Origin: a virus
Direction: 5' to 3' (one strand)
Virus record (IMG/VR): IMGVR_UViG_3300045996_003913
Coordinates: 1 to 26,399 of that record
Length of the DNA: 26,399 nucleotides
Shown here: in pieces, positions 14,105 to 23,554 of the stretch
Position numbering within the stretch: the first letter of the stretch is position 1
Layout: every line of letters starts with the position of its first letter
Made by a program: the position numbers and the translations under genes
The notes under the pieces: generated by a model
What the model was told of the DNA's origin: nothing
Seen by the model: the letters and a program-made list of their open reading frames with translations, nothing else
The model's database searches: none

Positions 14105-16024
14105 ATGGCCGTCACCGCAACCAGTAACGGTCAGCAGACCATCAAGCTGACCGAGCCGTCGCCACCGAGCTTCGCGAACGTCACGATGTTCAGGGTGTTC
14201 ACGTTCACGCCGGCACACGGCAGCGGGTATCAGGACATCTTCGTGCTCGGCAAGGACCTGTCGCAGCCGTACGACGGCAGCAATATCTGGCTCGGCATCG
14301 ACGACGACGGAGTGACGCTGGCGCTCGACGTGTACATCGATGGCGTCGGCGACACGTACACGCTCGGCCCGGCACTCGTCACCGGAGTGACGTACGCCAC
14401 CGCGTACGTGCTCAGCGGCAACAATCACGTGGTCTACCTGTGGTCGAGTGACGGCGCGTACGACTGGACTCCGGTCATCACCGCGAACACCCCACCACCG
14501 TCGCCGATTCGGACGCCGTGGATTGGCATTTACCCCGGTCACATCATCAACGCGAACAAGATGTGGCTCGCCGCGTTGACGCCCGCACAGCTTGCGCTGG
14601 AGCGCGCCTCGATTTATCCACGCGCCACGGCGAACGTGTACGGGTACTGGCCGATGCTCAATCGGTTCGACACCGAGGATTGGTCGGGGAACGGACACGG
14701 GTTCAGCACCAACTACAACCCATCAGGTCTGCTCGGCGCCCCGAACTACTCGGGCCTGACCGAGCGGTCGTTCATCTACCGCCAGAACTTCTCACGCGGC
14801 GACGGCTCCATCATGACGCCGAACTCGGACGACTGGTCGGCCAATACATGGAGCCGTACCGGCGGCGACACGCTCGGCTCGAACAACGCAGATACGGTCT
14901 ACCCCGAGGCGGTGCGGTCCGAGAACATCGATATCGTCGCCAACACCGGCCCGAGCGGTGAGGCGATGGTGCACGCGAACGAGAACACCGCCAACGCCGA
15001 TGCCCAAATCAGTGCGCTGGTGCTCGCCGGCTTTGGTCCCCTGACCAGCCCGTATCCGTCGCATGGCTGGTGGAACGCGCATCGAGGCAAGGTGACGGTG
15101 GACTGCCTGTTCGACGCCGACTCGTGGGACGTGCACAGTTACTTCCCGGTCGTGGTCATCAACGGTTCGGGGCTCTACGACGAGACGTTGCTGCTGGCCA
15201 CGAATACGGCGAACAGCGCCGCGGCTGACCTGCAATTCAACCTCACCGTCACCAATTGGGCCAACGGGTCCATAGACGGCACCAGCTACTACTCGAACAT
15301 CGAATCGTCGCGTGCCGCCACCGAGGGCAAGTTCCAGCGGTTCGAGATTCAGTGGAAGTGCGGAACCGTCACGGGTGACCCGGTTACGAGTGTCGCTTCG
15401 GACGGGTGGGTCAAAGTGTGGTGGACCAACGGAGCGGTCGGACCCGTGCTGATTTTCGACATCAGCGGCATCGACCTGTTCTTCAACGAGGGCACGGACC
15501 AGAAAGCGTCAGGCAGCCAACAGGGACTGACCGCCAACACCATCGGCATCGTGAATTGGGCGCGAGCGATTTGGCTCGGCTTCTACGGCATGTGGCCGAC
15601 CACGAATCTGGAGGTACACGACGACCACGACACCGACGTTGATGGACGCGACGTGGTGTGGCGCACCGACACAGGCGACGACGACAACGGTGAGGCGTAT
15701 CACGCCGTGCTGAAAACGAAGCCGTTCACACCCACGTCGATTCTTCACTGGTTCGGCATCGCTGCGGGCAGTGTGATGGCCAAGGCCGCAAACGCCGTGT
15801 CACTCGTCATCAAGGCGGTTCGGGACTACGGGCTCGAAGCCAAGACGGTCGCCGCGAATCTGTCTCCGCAAGCCTCGGAGACGCGCGTTGTGAAACGGCT
15901 CGACGACCTGAGCTTCAGCGAGTTGACCACCGTGCAGATTGAGATTTCTGACCCCGACACACCGGCCGGCCGGTGGGAAGTCGATGAGATTGCGCTGAAG
16001 CAGCGAACCGAGGCGCGCAGCTAA
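14105..16024 (+). CDS. tail spike/fibre protein with concanavalin-like domains
   Basis: A 639-residue protein with the ATG 4 nt after the nozzle stop. Residues about 1-200 read as a LamG/concanavalin-like jelly roll, ending in the common phrase KMWLAALTPAQLALERAS...YGYWPMLNR. A short linker carrying DWSGNGHGF follows, and a second jelly-roll-like region covers about 320-520 (HRGKVTVDCLFDADSW, FQRFEIQWKCG, WVKVWWTNG). Such lectin-like folds bind glycans, so it probably contacts the host surface. It also carries an Asp-rich HDDHDTDVDG segment, possibly calcium-binding. No glycosidase catalytic motif is recognisable. The family call is by sequence pattern only. Confidence 0.7.
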   Translation: MAVTATSNGQQTIKLTEPSPPSFANVTMFRVFTFTPAHGSGYQDIFVLGKDLSQPYDGSNIWLGIDDDGVTLALDVYIDGVGDTYTLGPALVTGVTYATAYVLSGNNHVVYLWSSDGAYDWTPVITANTPPPSPIRTPWIGIYPGHIINANKMWLAALTPAQLALERASIYPRATANVYGYWPMLNRFDTEDWSGNGHGFSTNYNPSGLLGAPNYSGLTERSFIYRQNFSRGDGSIMTPNSDDWSANTWSRTGGDTLGSNNADTVYPEAVRSENIDIVANTGPSGEAMVHANENTANADAQISALVLAGFGPLTSPYPSHGWWNAHRGKVTVDCLFDADSWDVHSYFPVVVINGSGLYDETLLLATNTANSAAADLQFNLTVTNWANGSIDGTSYYSNIESSRAATEGKFQRFEIQWKCGTVTGDPVTSVASDGWVKVWWTNGAVGPVLIFDISGIDLFFNEGTDQKASGSQQGLTANTIGIVNWARAIWLGFYGMWPTTNLEVHDDHDTDVDGRDVVWRTDTGDDDNGEAYHAVLKTKPFTPTSILHWFGIAAGSVMAKAANAVSLVIKAVRDYGLEAKTVAANLSPQASETRVVKRLDDLSFSELTTVQIEISDPDTPAGRWEVDEIALKQRTEARS

Positions 16025-18510
16025 TGTCGTACGCGGTCAAGCATCGTGAGCAGCTTCCCGCTGTGACGGCCGACGAGTTCGATTCTCTCAGCGCATGGCT
16101 GAAGGGACAGTTTCTCGGCCTCGACTCCCGACAGCCGCTCTCCACCACGATTCAGAACACGGTCAATCAGAGCATTGTCACGGCGATTTCGCGCGTCGGC
16201 GGTGCGCTGAAGAGTCTCCGGCACTACAACACGTCGCAGACCTTCACCGCGGTAGCCGGCAACGTGGACATTCCGATTGTCACCGTCAACCCGGCCCGGT
16301 CCGCGGTGATTCACACCGCCCCGTTGGGTGGTGACAACGTGCTCGGCGTCGTCGGCATCGTCGATGGTGGTTCGAAGGTCCGGTACACGCTCATGTCCGG
16401 CTCGGCCCCGGTGACCATGACGGTCAACTTTTGGGTCATCGAGCACACCGAGGAAGGTGACGAGGGACCGGCCGGGATGCTGAATGTCGCCGACCTGTCG
16501 GATGTTGAGACGACGCTGCCCGCCAACGGGGAGTCATTGCTGTATGACGGCAGCGCCGGGACGTGGAAGAACCAGTCGCTGCTTCAGCGTGGAACCCGAG
16601 CGGACCAGCCGGTAGCCAGTGCGGTCCTATCCGGCACACAGTATTTCGTCACCGATGAGAAGGTGACTGAGCGCAGCAACGGCACTACGTGGCAGTCCTA
16701 TTCGACCGCAACAGCCGCGGCTGGCATCACCAGCATCAGCATCAACGGCGGAATCGTGGCCGGACAGACCGTACAGGCGAACAGCTTCGCCAGCGGTCAG
16801 GGCACGCCGGCAACGCTCGGTGTGATTCGGTTGAACAACGCTGGCGGCATCTTCAGCCGCAACGCCGGCAACACCGGGGACATCGCCATGATGGTGGTGT
16901 CCGCCAGCGATAACCTCGTCATCGGTCCTTCGTCGGGTGCCAGCGATATCGCGCTGCAAACCAACGGCGCGGTCCATTGGCGAGTCACCAGCGCGGGCAA
17001 CTGGAAGGCCGAAGCCGGCACCCAACTGATTCAGTGGGGCTCAACCTCCAGCTTCCCGGCTTTGAAGCGTTCCGGCACACAGCTTCAGGCTCGACTCGGT
17101 GACGACAGCGACTACACGTCGTTTCGGGCCTCAAGCTTCGGTGTCGGCACCAGCGGAAACTCATCGGACCTTGTGAACATTCAGGCCGCGGCAAGCACGA
17201 CTTCGCCGCGGGTGAAGGTCTACAACCAATCGGCGGTCCAGTTTTCGTCCACAGGTCTGGTGCTCGGCAACCAAGAGGTAGGGAGCGGGCACGAGGAATG
17301 GCACTTCTACGCAGAGAAGTCGGCGTCGGGCACAGCGAATGGAGGAAGCTCATTCGGCATCCGGCGCCGTAACGCGAGCCAGTCTGAAGCCACATCGCAC
17401 GTCACCATCGACAGCAGCGGCAACATTCTGCTCAACGTCGGCTTCTCGGCTGGCAGCGGTGCATCGCTTCAGGGCAACGTCGGAATCAAAACGTCGGTCC
17501 CCGGCACGGCCCTCACGATTGTGGCGACGGGTGCCCTGTCGTGGGCCAGTCGGTCACGGCTCTACTCCGACGCGGACGGGCGCATCACGCTGCTGAACGC
17601 GGCCGAAACCGGCTTCACCCGGTTGATGTTCGGCGGCACCAGCAGTTCGTACCCGGCGTTGACCCGCAACGGCACCGCGCTCGAAGCCAAGCTGGCGGAT
17701 GACTCGGCTCAGACCACGTTCCGCGCCGCGAAGCTGGAGGCGACCGGCAGCGACACGGCACCGGCCGGATTCAGCGGGTTCCACTTCAACCGGCGAACGG
17801 TCACGGGTGATGCGGGTGGAACGAGCAACCCGATTGCGTGGGACTCGCAACTGACCACGGCGGGCGGCAACGGGTTCGCGCAGTGTCAGGCGTTCACGTC
17901 GGTGATGAACCACGATGGGACTGGCACGGTTGCCATCAGCGCGGCCGGGACGATTCTGGCGCGCATCCGAAGCAGCGGCACCATCACCGCGCATTCGACG
18001 GTCGCACTCGGCTTCGACTTCACCAGCACCGGCAATATCACCAGCGTGTTCCGGCATCTCTTTCTGGGTGCGCCTACCAAGACCAGCACGGGTGATATCA
18101 CCGGTGCCATCAAGGTCATCGAGTTCGCCAACATCGGACGAGCGACAGCGACAGACTTCGACGGCATCATAATGGCCGACCAGACACAAGGGTCTGGCGT
18201 GGTGCGCTGCATCTTTATCCAGCAGAGTTCGGGCACGAATCGCTGGAACATCTTCGCGTCCGGCACGGCTCAGAACTACCTGCGCGGCAATCTCGGCATC
18301 GGCAGCGGCAAGTCGGTGCCGGCCGAAGCTCTCGACATCGCCGGCAATCAGGCGCTGAGCGGGTTCGTCCAGTTCACCGAGATGACCGCGCCGGCAGCAG
18401 GCGCGTCGAACACGGCCCGCCTCTTTGTCGAAGACAACGGGTCCGGCAAGTCCCGCCTCATGGTGCAGTTCGCATCTGGCGCGGCACAGCAAATCGCAAT
18501 CGAACCGTAA
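16024..18510 (+). CDS. tail fibre protein
   Basis: An 828-residue Ser/Thr/Gly/Ala-rich fibre; the ATG overlaps the previous stop (TAATG). The N-terminal 150 residues form the likely virion-attachment domain (MSYAVKHREQLPAVTADEFD, then ALKSLRHYNTSQTF). Residues 159-250 contain LADLSDVETTLPANGE-like phage-fibre sequence. The shaft has two copies of a GTSSxxPAL-R-GTxLxAxLxDDS-TxFRA unit near residues 335-373 and 533-571. The C-terminus ends with the conserved fibre tip sequence RLFVEDNGSGKSRLMVQFAS. It lies after the spike gene, so the virion may carry two receptor-binding proteins. Confidence 0.85.
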   Translation: MSYAVKHREQLPAVTADEFDSLSAWLKGQFLGLDSRQPLSTTIQNTVNQSIVTAISRVGGALKSLRHYNTSQTFTAVAGNVDIPIVTVNPARSAVIHTAPLGGDNVLGVVGIVDGGSKVRYTLMSGSAPVTMTVNFWVIEHTEEGDEGPAGMLNVADLSDVETTLPANGESLLYDGSAGTWKNQSLLQRGTRADQPVASAVLSGTQYFVTDEKVTERSNGTTWQSYSTATAAAGITSISINGGIVAGQTVQANSFASGQGTPATLGVIRLNNAGGIFSRNAGNTGDIAMMVVSASDNLVIGPSSGASDIALQTNGAVHWRVTSAGNWKAEAGTQLIQWGSTSSFPALKRSGTQLQARLGDDSDYTSFRASSFGVGTSGNSSDLVNIQAAASTTSPRVKVYNQSAVQFSSTGLVLGNQEVGSGHEEWHFYAEKSASGTANGGSSFGIRRRNASQSEATSHVTIDSSGNILLNVGFSAGSGASLQGNVGIKTSVPGTALTIVATGALSWASRSRLYSDADGRITLLNAAETGFTRLMFGGTSSSYPALTRNGTALEAKLADDSAQTTFRAAKLEATGSDTAPAGFSGFHFNRRTVTGDAGGTSNPIAWDSQLTTAGGNGFAQCQAFTSVMNHDGTGTVAISAAGTILARIRSSGTITAHSTVALGFDFTSTGNITSVFRHLFLGAPTKTSTGDITGAIKVIEFANIGRATATDFDGIIMADQTQGSGVVRCIFIQQSSGTNRWNIFASGTAQNYLRGNLGIGSGKSVPAEALDIAGNQALSGFVQFTEMTAPAAGASNTARLFVEDNGSGKSRLMVQFASGAAQQIAIEP

Positions 18511-18530
18511 GACAAGGATTGAGCACAGGC

Positions 18531-19439
18531 ATGGCAACCAACTACCCGACCGGCGAACTCCGCTACGACGCGCAGGGACGACGACTGCTCGACGAGGCCG
18601 ATGTGAAGCGCCTCGGTGGCGTCGCGTATCCGATGCTGATGAGAGACGGACGCGTCGCCAATTCGACGACAACTGCGGTGACGCTGCCTGCCGGATGGGA
18701 CGCCAGCGGCTACCTCAGTTCAAACCCAGACGTTCAGGCCCATTGGGACCAGAACATCAACGGGATTCAGTCACAGGTGCGCACCGCCGACGAATGGGCG
18801 CGTCGGCACTATGTCCAGCATGGGCAGGCAGAGGGCCGAATCGGTGGAGCGCCGGCTCCGAACGGAGGCTACGTGCCGTATCAGGCGCCGGCAGCCAACG
18901 CGGCTCCAGCCAGTGCGCAGCCCGCTGCGCCTTCGCAGACACAGCAACGCGCCGACGACCTGTACAACATCCTGAATCAGCGTGCGACACAGAGTCTCGA
19001 TGTGAGTCGCGATGATGCGGCCTTTCGTCCACAACGCGAAGCGTTCGCCGTGGCACAGGAGCGGGCCAGACGGGACTACCTCGCCGACATTGCGGAATCA
19101 TCGGGGCCGCTCGCGAACCTGCGAGGCGAACAGCGACTGAGCTTCGAACGCGCCGGTCAGAACATCGGCAGCTTCGAGGCGAACCTTGTTGCGACCGAGC
19201 TTCAACGGCGCCGTGACGAAATTGCCTCCGCGCTCACCATGCAGGCGCAGTTCCTCACCGCGGAACAGCAGCGAGAACTGACGGAACGTCTCGCCGAGAT
19301 GGACCGCGCGATTCAGTTGCAGCAGATGCAGATTTCGGATTCGCAGTTCGGCGCCCGCCTCGGCTTCGACCGCGAGCAGGCCGACCGCACCTACGACCTG
19401 ATGCGCCGGGGCCTCTACCCCGGCCAGCAGCAGGACTAA
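18531..19439 (+). CDS. internal virion protein with 'YLSSNPDV' module
   Basis: A 302-residue protein. ATG 18531 is preferred to an in-frame TTG at 18519, which would sit on top of the AAGGA ribosome site. Residues about 66-106 hold SGYLSSNPDV...HYVQHGQAEGR, a short helical module also seen in bacterial surface and repeat proteins as 'YLAxNPDV...HY...G..EGR'. A Pro/Ala linker follows (about 108-140). The C-terminal half is a long charged coiled-coil (FAVAQERARRDYLADIAE, ELTERLAEMDRAIQLQQMQI). Its place between fibre and Gly/Ala-rich protein fits the ejection-protein set of short-tailed phages. Function inferred. Confidence 0.65.
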   Translation: MATNYPTGELRYDAQGRRLLDEADVKRLGGVAYPMLMRDGRVANSTTTAVTLPAGWDASGYLSSNPDVQAHWDQNINGIQSQVRTADEWARRHYVQHGQAEGRIGGAPAPNGGYVPYQAPAANAAPASAQPAAPSQTQQRADDLYNILNQRATQSLDVSRDDAAFRPQREAFAVAQERARRDYLADIAESSGPLANLRGEQRLSFERAGQNIGSFEANLVATELQRRRDEIASALTMQAQFLTAEQQRELTERLAEMDRAIQLQQMQISDSQFGARLGFDREQADRTYDLMRRGLYPGQQQD

Positions 19440-19460
19440 GCCCGCAGATAGGAGAACGCA

Positions 19461-20096
19461 TTGGGATTCTGGTCAAACTTCGGAAGGATTGCCCTGATGG
19501 CCGCGCCGTACGTGGCGGCTCCGTTTACAAGCGGGGCGTCACTGGCTCTCATCGGAGCCGGTGCAGGCGCGGGGAGCGCGCTCGTCGGCGGTGGCGGGGT
19601 GAAAGAGGCCCTGCTCGGTGCGGGCATGGGAGCCATTCCCGGCGCCACGTCCGCGCTGTCAAAGCCGGCGCAGATTGGTGTGCAGGCCGGCACCAACGCG
19701 GGTGCCGGGTTGATTCCGACCAATCCGAGCAACATCGACGTGAACGCGGCCATTAACGGGCTGACGCCGAACCCGATGGCGGCATCAACTGCACAGCCCT
19801 CGTTCTTCTCCAGCATCGCGCGCAATCCAGAGGTTCTGAAAACCGCGTCAAGCGCCATCGCCGCGGCGACGCAGGCCGCTGGAAAGAACCGAAGCTCGTT
19901 GCGCGACGCCCAAATCGCTTCGTACGTCGCGTCGGGCGGCGGACCGAGCCCCGCATCGTCAAGGCTTCGCACACGAGCCTCTGACTTGGAAGAGGAACTA
20001 CTGAATCGGCTCACTCCCTCGTTCTGGGAGCGGTTCGGCACCTATGCTGCGCCGGCCGCAGCCATTTACGCCTCTACGCTTCCGACTCGAAGGTAA
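19461..20096 (+). CDS. Gly/Ala-rich internal virion (ejection) protein
   Basis: A 211-residue protein starting at TTG 19461, supported by AGGAG 6 nt upstream; no ATG or GTG fits better. The first 70 residues are hydrophobic and glycine-rich (ALMAAPYVAAPFTSG, SLALIGAGAGAGSALVGGGG), resembling proteins that insert into the cell membrane during DNA ejection. The C-terminal part is amphipathic with a charged LRTRASDLEEELLNRL segment. In podoviruses small hydrophobic ejection proteins form part of the trans-envelope channel. The assignment is by composition and neighbours. Confidence 0.65.
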   Translation: MGFWSNFGRIALMAAPYVAAPFTSGASLALIGAGAGAGSALVGGGGVKEALLGAGMGAIPGATSALSKPAQIGVQAGTNAGAGLIPTNPSNIDVNAAINGLTPNPMAASTAQPSFFSSIARNPEVLKTASSAIAAATQAAGKNRSSLRDAQIASYVASGGGPSPASSRLRTRASDLEEELLNRLTPSFWERFGTYAAPAAAIYASTLPTRR

Positions 20097-20101
20097 TCCC
20101 G

Positions 20102-21403
20102 ATGGCCCGAGACTACATCAATCCCGGCGCCGCGGCGGCTCAGAGCATCCTCACCATGCTCACCGAGCGCGCGGCACAGCAGCGGCAGGCCGAACTTGAC
20201 GCAATGAACCGCGCCAACGCGGAACAGACCCGTCTGGTTCAACAGCAGCAGATTGAGGCCAGCAAGGCGGCAATCGCTCGTGAACAGGAAGAGGCTACGT
20301 CTCTCCGCTCGCAGCGTGACGCAGGAACGGCCCTCAACAATCAGAGGCTCACGCTCGGAGTCTTGGACACTGTCTCGCCGGGAGCGAGCATCGACCCTGC
20401 GTTGGGCACTCGGATGCGCCGTGACGGTTTGACTCATCTGATTGGTCCGTATCGGCAGAGTGAGACGGCGAATGGACCGAGCGATGACCCGCGTTCGTGG
20501 GTCAACGAGACGTTCCGCGGCACGCCACAGCAGCAGGCGTTGCAGCAGATGCTCGATGACCCGAACACGCCCGACGCGGTGAAGCAGTACATGCAGGCGC
20601 GGTCGGTCGCGGGTGACGAGAACCTGCCGTATCAGATGTTTCAGCCACAGGTGGCTCAGACCACGCCTGTGGTCCGCGTCAGTCGTGACCGTCGCGGGAT
20701 TGAAACCTTCGTCGATGGCCAGTGGACTCCGGTGACTGGTGAAGTTCCGAAGGGCGCGCATTTCATCACCGAGCCGGCGCCGACCGGGCAGGTCACACAG
20801 GGTGCGGTGGACCGGCGCGTTGACAACTACCAGCGCCAGTTCGAGTCCAACGCCATCGTCAAACGATTTGCGACGCAGAACGAGGCCGAGGAATTCATCA
20901 ACAGTCTGGACCCACAGACGAATAATCCCGCCGACGACCAAGCGTTGATTTACGCCTTCGCCAAAGCAATGGACCCAGACAGCGTGGTGCGTGAAGGTGA
21001 GTACGCGACGGTGCAGAAGTATTCGCAGACGTGGACGCAGCGCCTGAAGGTCGATGTCAATCGCATCATCAACAACGACGCGTTTTTGACCCCGGACGCG
21101 AGACAGCACATTCTGGCCACGATTCGCGGCAAGGTGGCGTCGGGTCGCAAGTCGTATATCAACTTCCGCAACGAGTATGCGAAGAAGGTGAATCGCGCAT
21201 TGAATCTACCCGACGATGACCCGTCAGGTGCGAGCTACCTGACCGAGTTCGACACCATCTCACAGGGCCCGGAGCCGCGTCAGGCGCCTGCGTCAACGAC
21301 TCGCGTGTCTACACCGTCGCGCGTCACGTCGGCGCCGAAGCCAGCACCATCGGCGCAAGAGTTCGATTTCGTGCCCGGCAAGGGCCTCGTTCCTCGGAAG
21401 TAG
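20102..21403 (+). CDS. internal virion/DNA ejection protein (coiled-coil)
   Basis: A 433-residue protein with AAGGT 8 nt before the ATG. The N-terminal ~75 residues form a Gln/Ala-rich coiled coil (LTERAAQQRQAELDAMNRAN). The centre carries DDQALIYAFAKAMDPDSVVR followed by EGEYATVQ (residues about 280-310), a phrase that recurs in internal virion proteins of many short-tailed phages. The C-terminus is Pro/Ser/Thr-rich and ends VPGKGLVPRK. It would be packaged in the head and expelled with the DNA. I see no lytic transglycosylase motif, so any wall-opening enzyme must be elsewhere. Confidence 0.75.
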   Translation: MARDYINPGAAAAQSILTMLTERAAQQRQAELDAMNRANAEQTRLVQQQQIEASKAAIAREQEEATSLRSQRDAGTALNNQRLTLGVLDTVSPGASIDPALGTRMRRDGLTHLIGPYRQSETANGPSDDPRSWVNETFRGTPQQQALQQMLDDPNTPDAVKQYMQARSVAGDENLPYQMFQPQVAQTTPVVRVSRDRRGIETFVDGQWTPVTGEVPKGAHFITEPAPTGQVTQGAVDRRVDNYQRQFESNAIVKRFATQNEAEEFINSLDPQTNNPADDQALIYAFAKAMDPDSVVREGEYATVQKYSQTWTQRLKVDVNRIINNDAFLTPDARQHILATIRGKVASGRKSYINFRNEYAKKVNRALNLPDDDPSGASYLTEFDTISQGPEPRQAPASTTRVSTPSRVTSAPKPAPSAQEFDFVPGKGLVPRK

Positions 21404-21406
21404 TCG

Positions 21407-22852
21407 ATGCCTACGAAAGTCAATCTACCTGACGGACGTGTCGTGAACTTTCCCGACACGATGACGCAGGAACAAATCCTGACCGAAGTCGAAAAGCTGT
21501 CTGGCCCGGCGCCGACAGCGACGACCAGCGGTCCGCAGATGCGAGCCTACACCGCTCGCACGCAGTCTGAAGAGGACCCGTGGGGCTACACCAAGAAGTT
21601 CTTGGGCAACATTCTGCCGAGTGCGGGACGCGCCGGACGTGACACCGTGCTCGGCGTGCTGGCGCTCGGCAAGCAGGCGGCATCCGCTCCGGTCCAAGTC
21701 GTACAGGCTGCGATTAGTGACGACAAGACACTTGCCGATGTGGAGCTTGGTCAGACGCTCCGGAATCTGCCCGGCGCTGTGGTCCAGACCTACCGTGACC
21801 GGTGGGCTGACGACGAGGACCGTGCCCGGAACATTCGTGACGACCCGTTCGGGATGGCCTCAGACGGCGCGGCGCTCGTGTCCGGCATTGGGGCGACCCG
21901 CAACCTCGCACGTGCCGGGGTTCGCAACGTTGCGGCAGCAGCGGCCCCTGTGGCGCGTCGGGGCGCGGAACGCGCGGTGGTCAAAGCCTTCGAGGCCACT
22001 AGCGGCAAGACCAAGGCGATGGCCGAGAAGGCCACGCCGGCCATGCTCGACCAAGGCGTCAGGCCCCAGACCATTGGTCGTCTCGCAACGTCCGCCGACG
22101 AACAGGTCTCAACACTTGGCCAGCGGCTCGATGCGGCGTACCAGACGCACGGGCCGGTCAGCGTCGATACCAAGCCGATTCTGGACGAGATTCAGGTGGC
22201 GAAGCAGCGCGCGCTGGCCACGACCCCGTCAGGCAGTACCGTGCCTATCGCGGGTTCGGCGCTGCCAATGCTGGAAAGCTTGGAGGAGACCATCAGGAGT
22301 CTGGGTCCGACCACCACGGTTGAGAATCTTCGTAAGGTCAAGCAGGCGTGGGACGAAATCGCCTACGCCAAAGGACCTGCCGCGACCGACAACGTGCGAG
22401 CCGGGGCGTTCCGCGTCGGCGCCGATGCGACGCGTCGAACGATGGCCAACGCCGTGACCGAACTCGATGACCTGAATCGCCAGTACTCGCATCATCGCAA
22501 TGTGGCCGATGCGGCGCAGGCCACGGTCAACAGGCAATCACATCAGGGGCTCCGTCTGCGGGACTTGCTTGTCAGCGGTACCGGCGGCGGCATCGGCACG
22601 TTGCTTGGTGGCACCGCGCTTGGCGGCGGGGTCGGCGCGACACTCGCCGGAGGCGCGTACCGGTTCGGCACATCCACACCGGGTCGTCTCCTGCGCGGTC
22701 GTGTCTTGAACGACACGAGCCGCGGGCTGCGAGCTTTGGTGAATGCTCCGGCGATGTCCGGGCCGGCAATCTCGATTGGCCCTGTTGACTCTGCGCTGCT
22801 GGCGGAACTGCTGGCGCGACAGCAGGCCATTCAGGGCGAGGCAGGCCGATGA
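21407..22852 (+). CDS. internal virion protein with PDGR...FPD N-terminus
   Basis: A 481-residue protein starting 3 nt after the previous stop. The N-terminus LPDGRVVNFPDTMTQEQILT is a short domain found at the start of many phage internal virion proteins. Residues about 55-170 include a membrane-active-looking segment (RDTVLGVLALGKQAASAPVQ) and charged helices. Residues 190-370 are alanine-rich coiled coil. Near 385-415 comes a Gly-rich hydrophobic hairpin (LLVSGTGGGIGTLLGGTALG) suggesting membrane insertion. The stop overlaps the holin-like start (ATGA at 22849-22852), linking the last virion gene to lysis. Confidence 0.7.
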   Translation: MPTKVNLPDGRVVNFPDTMTQEQILTEVEKLSGPAPTATTSGPQMRAYTARTQSEEDPWGYTKKFLGNILPSAGRAGRDTVLGVLALGKQAASAPVQVVQAAISDDKTLADVELGQTLRNLPGAVVQTYRDRWADDEDRARNIRDDPFGMASDGAALVSGIGATRNLARAGVRNVAAAAAPVARRGAERAVVKAFEATSGKTKAMAEKATPAMLDQGVRPQTIGRLATSADEQVSTLGQRLDAAYQTHGPVSVDTKPILDEIQVAKQRALATTPSGSTVPIAGSALPMLESLEETIRSLGPTTTVENLRKVKQAWDEIAYAKGPAATDNVRAGAFRVGADATRRTMANAVTELDDLNRQYSHHRNVADAAQATVNRQSHQGLRLRDLLVSGTGGGIGTLLGGTALGGGVGATLAGGAYRFGTSTPGRLLRGRVLNDTSRGLRALVNAPAMSGPAISIGPVDSALLAELLARQQAIQGEAGR

Positions 22853-23085
22853 CGAGGCTCGAAATCGCCGCGCACGTGGCACGCACCAACACACTGCTCG
22901 AATCCATCGCGGCATCGCAAGAAAAGACCGAGCAGCATTTGGCTGCTCAGAACGGCCGCATCCGCAAGCTGGAATCGGCGCAGACCGAAACCCGAACCAA
23001 GCTGAGGGTGTACGCCGCGATTGGTGGCAGCGTCGGCCTGCTCGTGATTGGTGACCTGCTCCGTTACTTCGTCACAACGCTATGA
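22849..23085 (+). CDS. XhlA-like holin/lysis-accessory protein
   Basis: A 78-residue protein overlapping both neighbours by 4 nt. The N-terminal ~50 residues are a heptad-like coiled coil (LLESIAASQEKTEQHLAAQN), then one transmembrane helix at about 53-74 (VYAAIGGSVGLLVIGDLLRYF). This coiled-coil plus C-terminal anchor layout is that of XhlA-type lysis proteins, which work with a holin and endolysin. It could instead be a spanin-like anchor, but there is no lipoprotein partner. Membrane-bound in the infected cell. Confidence 0.7.
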   Translation: MTRLEIAAHVARTNTLLESIAASQEKTEQHLAAQNGRIRKLESAQTETRTKLRVYAAIGGSVGLLVIGDLLRYFVTTL

Positions 23086-23546
23086 GCAACACAGGCATCA
23101 CGCTGCTGACCCATTTCGAAAATTTCCGCGACACCGCATACAAGTGTCAGGCCGGAGTGTGGACCATCGGGTGGGGAACTACGCGCGTCGATGGCCAACC
23201 GGTCCGCGAAGGCATGACCTGCACGCGGTCACAGGCGATGCAGTGGAAGGCCGCAGACATCGCCGCCAGCGAGTCAGCATTGGTGCGTCTGCTGCCGAAC
23301 ATCAAGCTGGAACCGCACCAACACGATGCCGTGGTCAGCTTCATCTACAACTGCGGCGCGGGCGCGTTTGAATCCTCGACGCTGCGCAAGCGATTGCGCG
23401 CCGGGTTGCCGGTGCTAGAGCAGCACTTCACCGATTGGAACAAGGCACGCGTCAACGGCGTGTTGACAGTGTCGAAGGGCCTGACGCGCCGACGCAAGGC
23501 CGAATACCACCTGTTTACAACCGGCGCGCTCCGGTTTGATTTCTGA
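23082..23546 (+). CDS. endolysin, GH24 lysozyme-type muramidase
   Basis: A 154-residue phage lysozyme that would cut the beta-1,4 link between MurNAc and GlcNAc in peptidoglycan. The active-site region matches GH24: E13 in THFENF, C22 in YKCQAGVW at the position of the second catalytic residue (Cys in the E-C-T subtype), and T28 in VWTIGWGT. The usual Glu-Gly is Glu-Asn here, a small departure. Later family features are QHDAVVSFIYNCGAGAF and RRRKAEYHLF. There is no signal peptide or SAR helix, so release depends on a holin. It lies between two holin-like genes; ATG overlaps the preceding stop. Confidence 0.9.
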   Translation: MSNTGITLLTHFENFRDTAYKCQAGVWTIGWGTTRVDGQPVREGMTCTRSQAMQWKAADIAASESALVRLLPNIKLEPHQHDAVVSFIYNCGAGAFESSTLRKRLRAGLPVLEQHFTDWNKARVNGVLTVSKGLTRRRKAEYHLFTTGALRFDF

Positions 23547-23554
23547 GACACGAC

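Noticed and set aside
17554-18672. A 372-codon minus-strand open frame opposite the fibre
   Set aside because: Its Arg/Val/Asp-rich composition is that of a shadow of a real gene, and it runs across the fibre stop and next start.
20066-21109. A 347-codon minus-strand open frame opposite the ejection protein
   Set aside because: Antisense to a gene with a recognised motif, and Arg/His/Val-rich like the other shadows.
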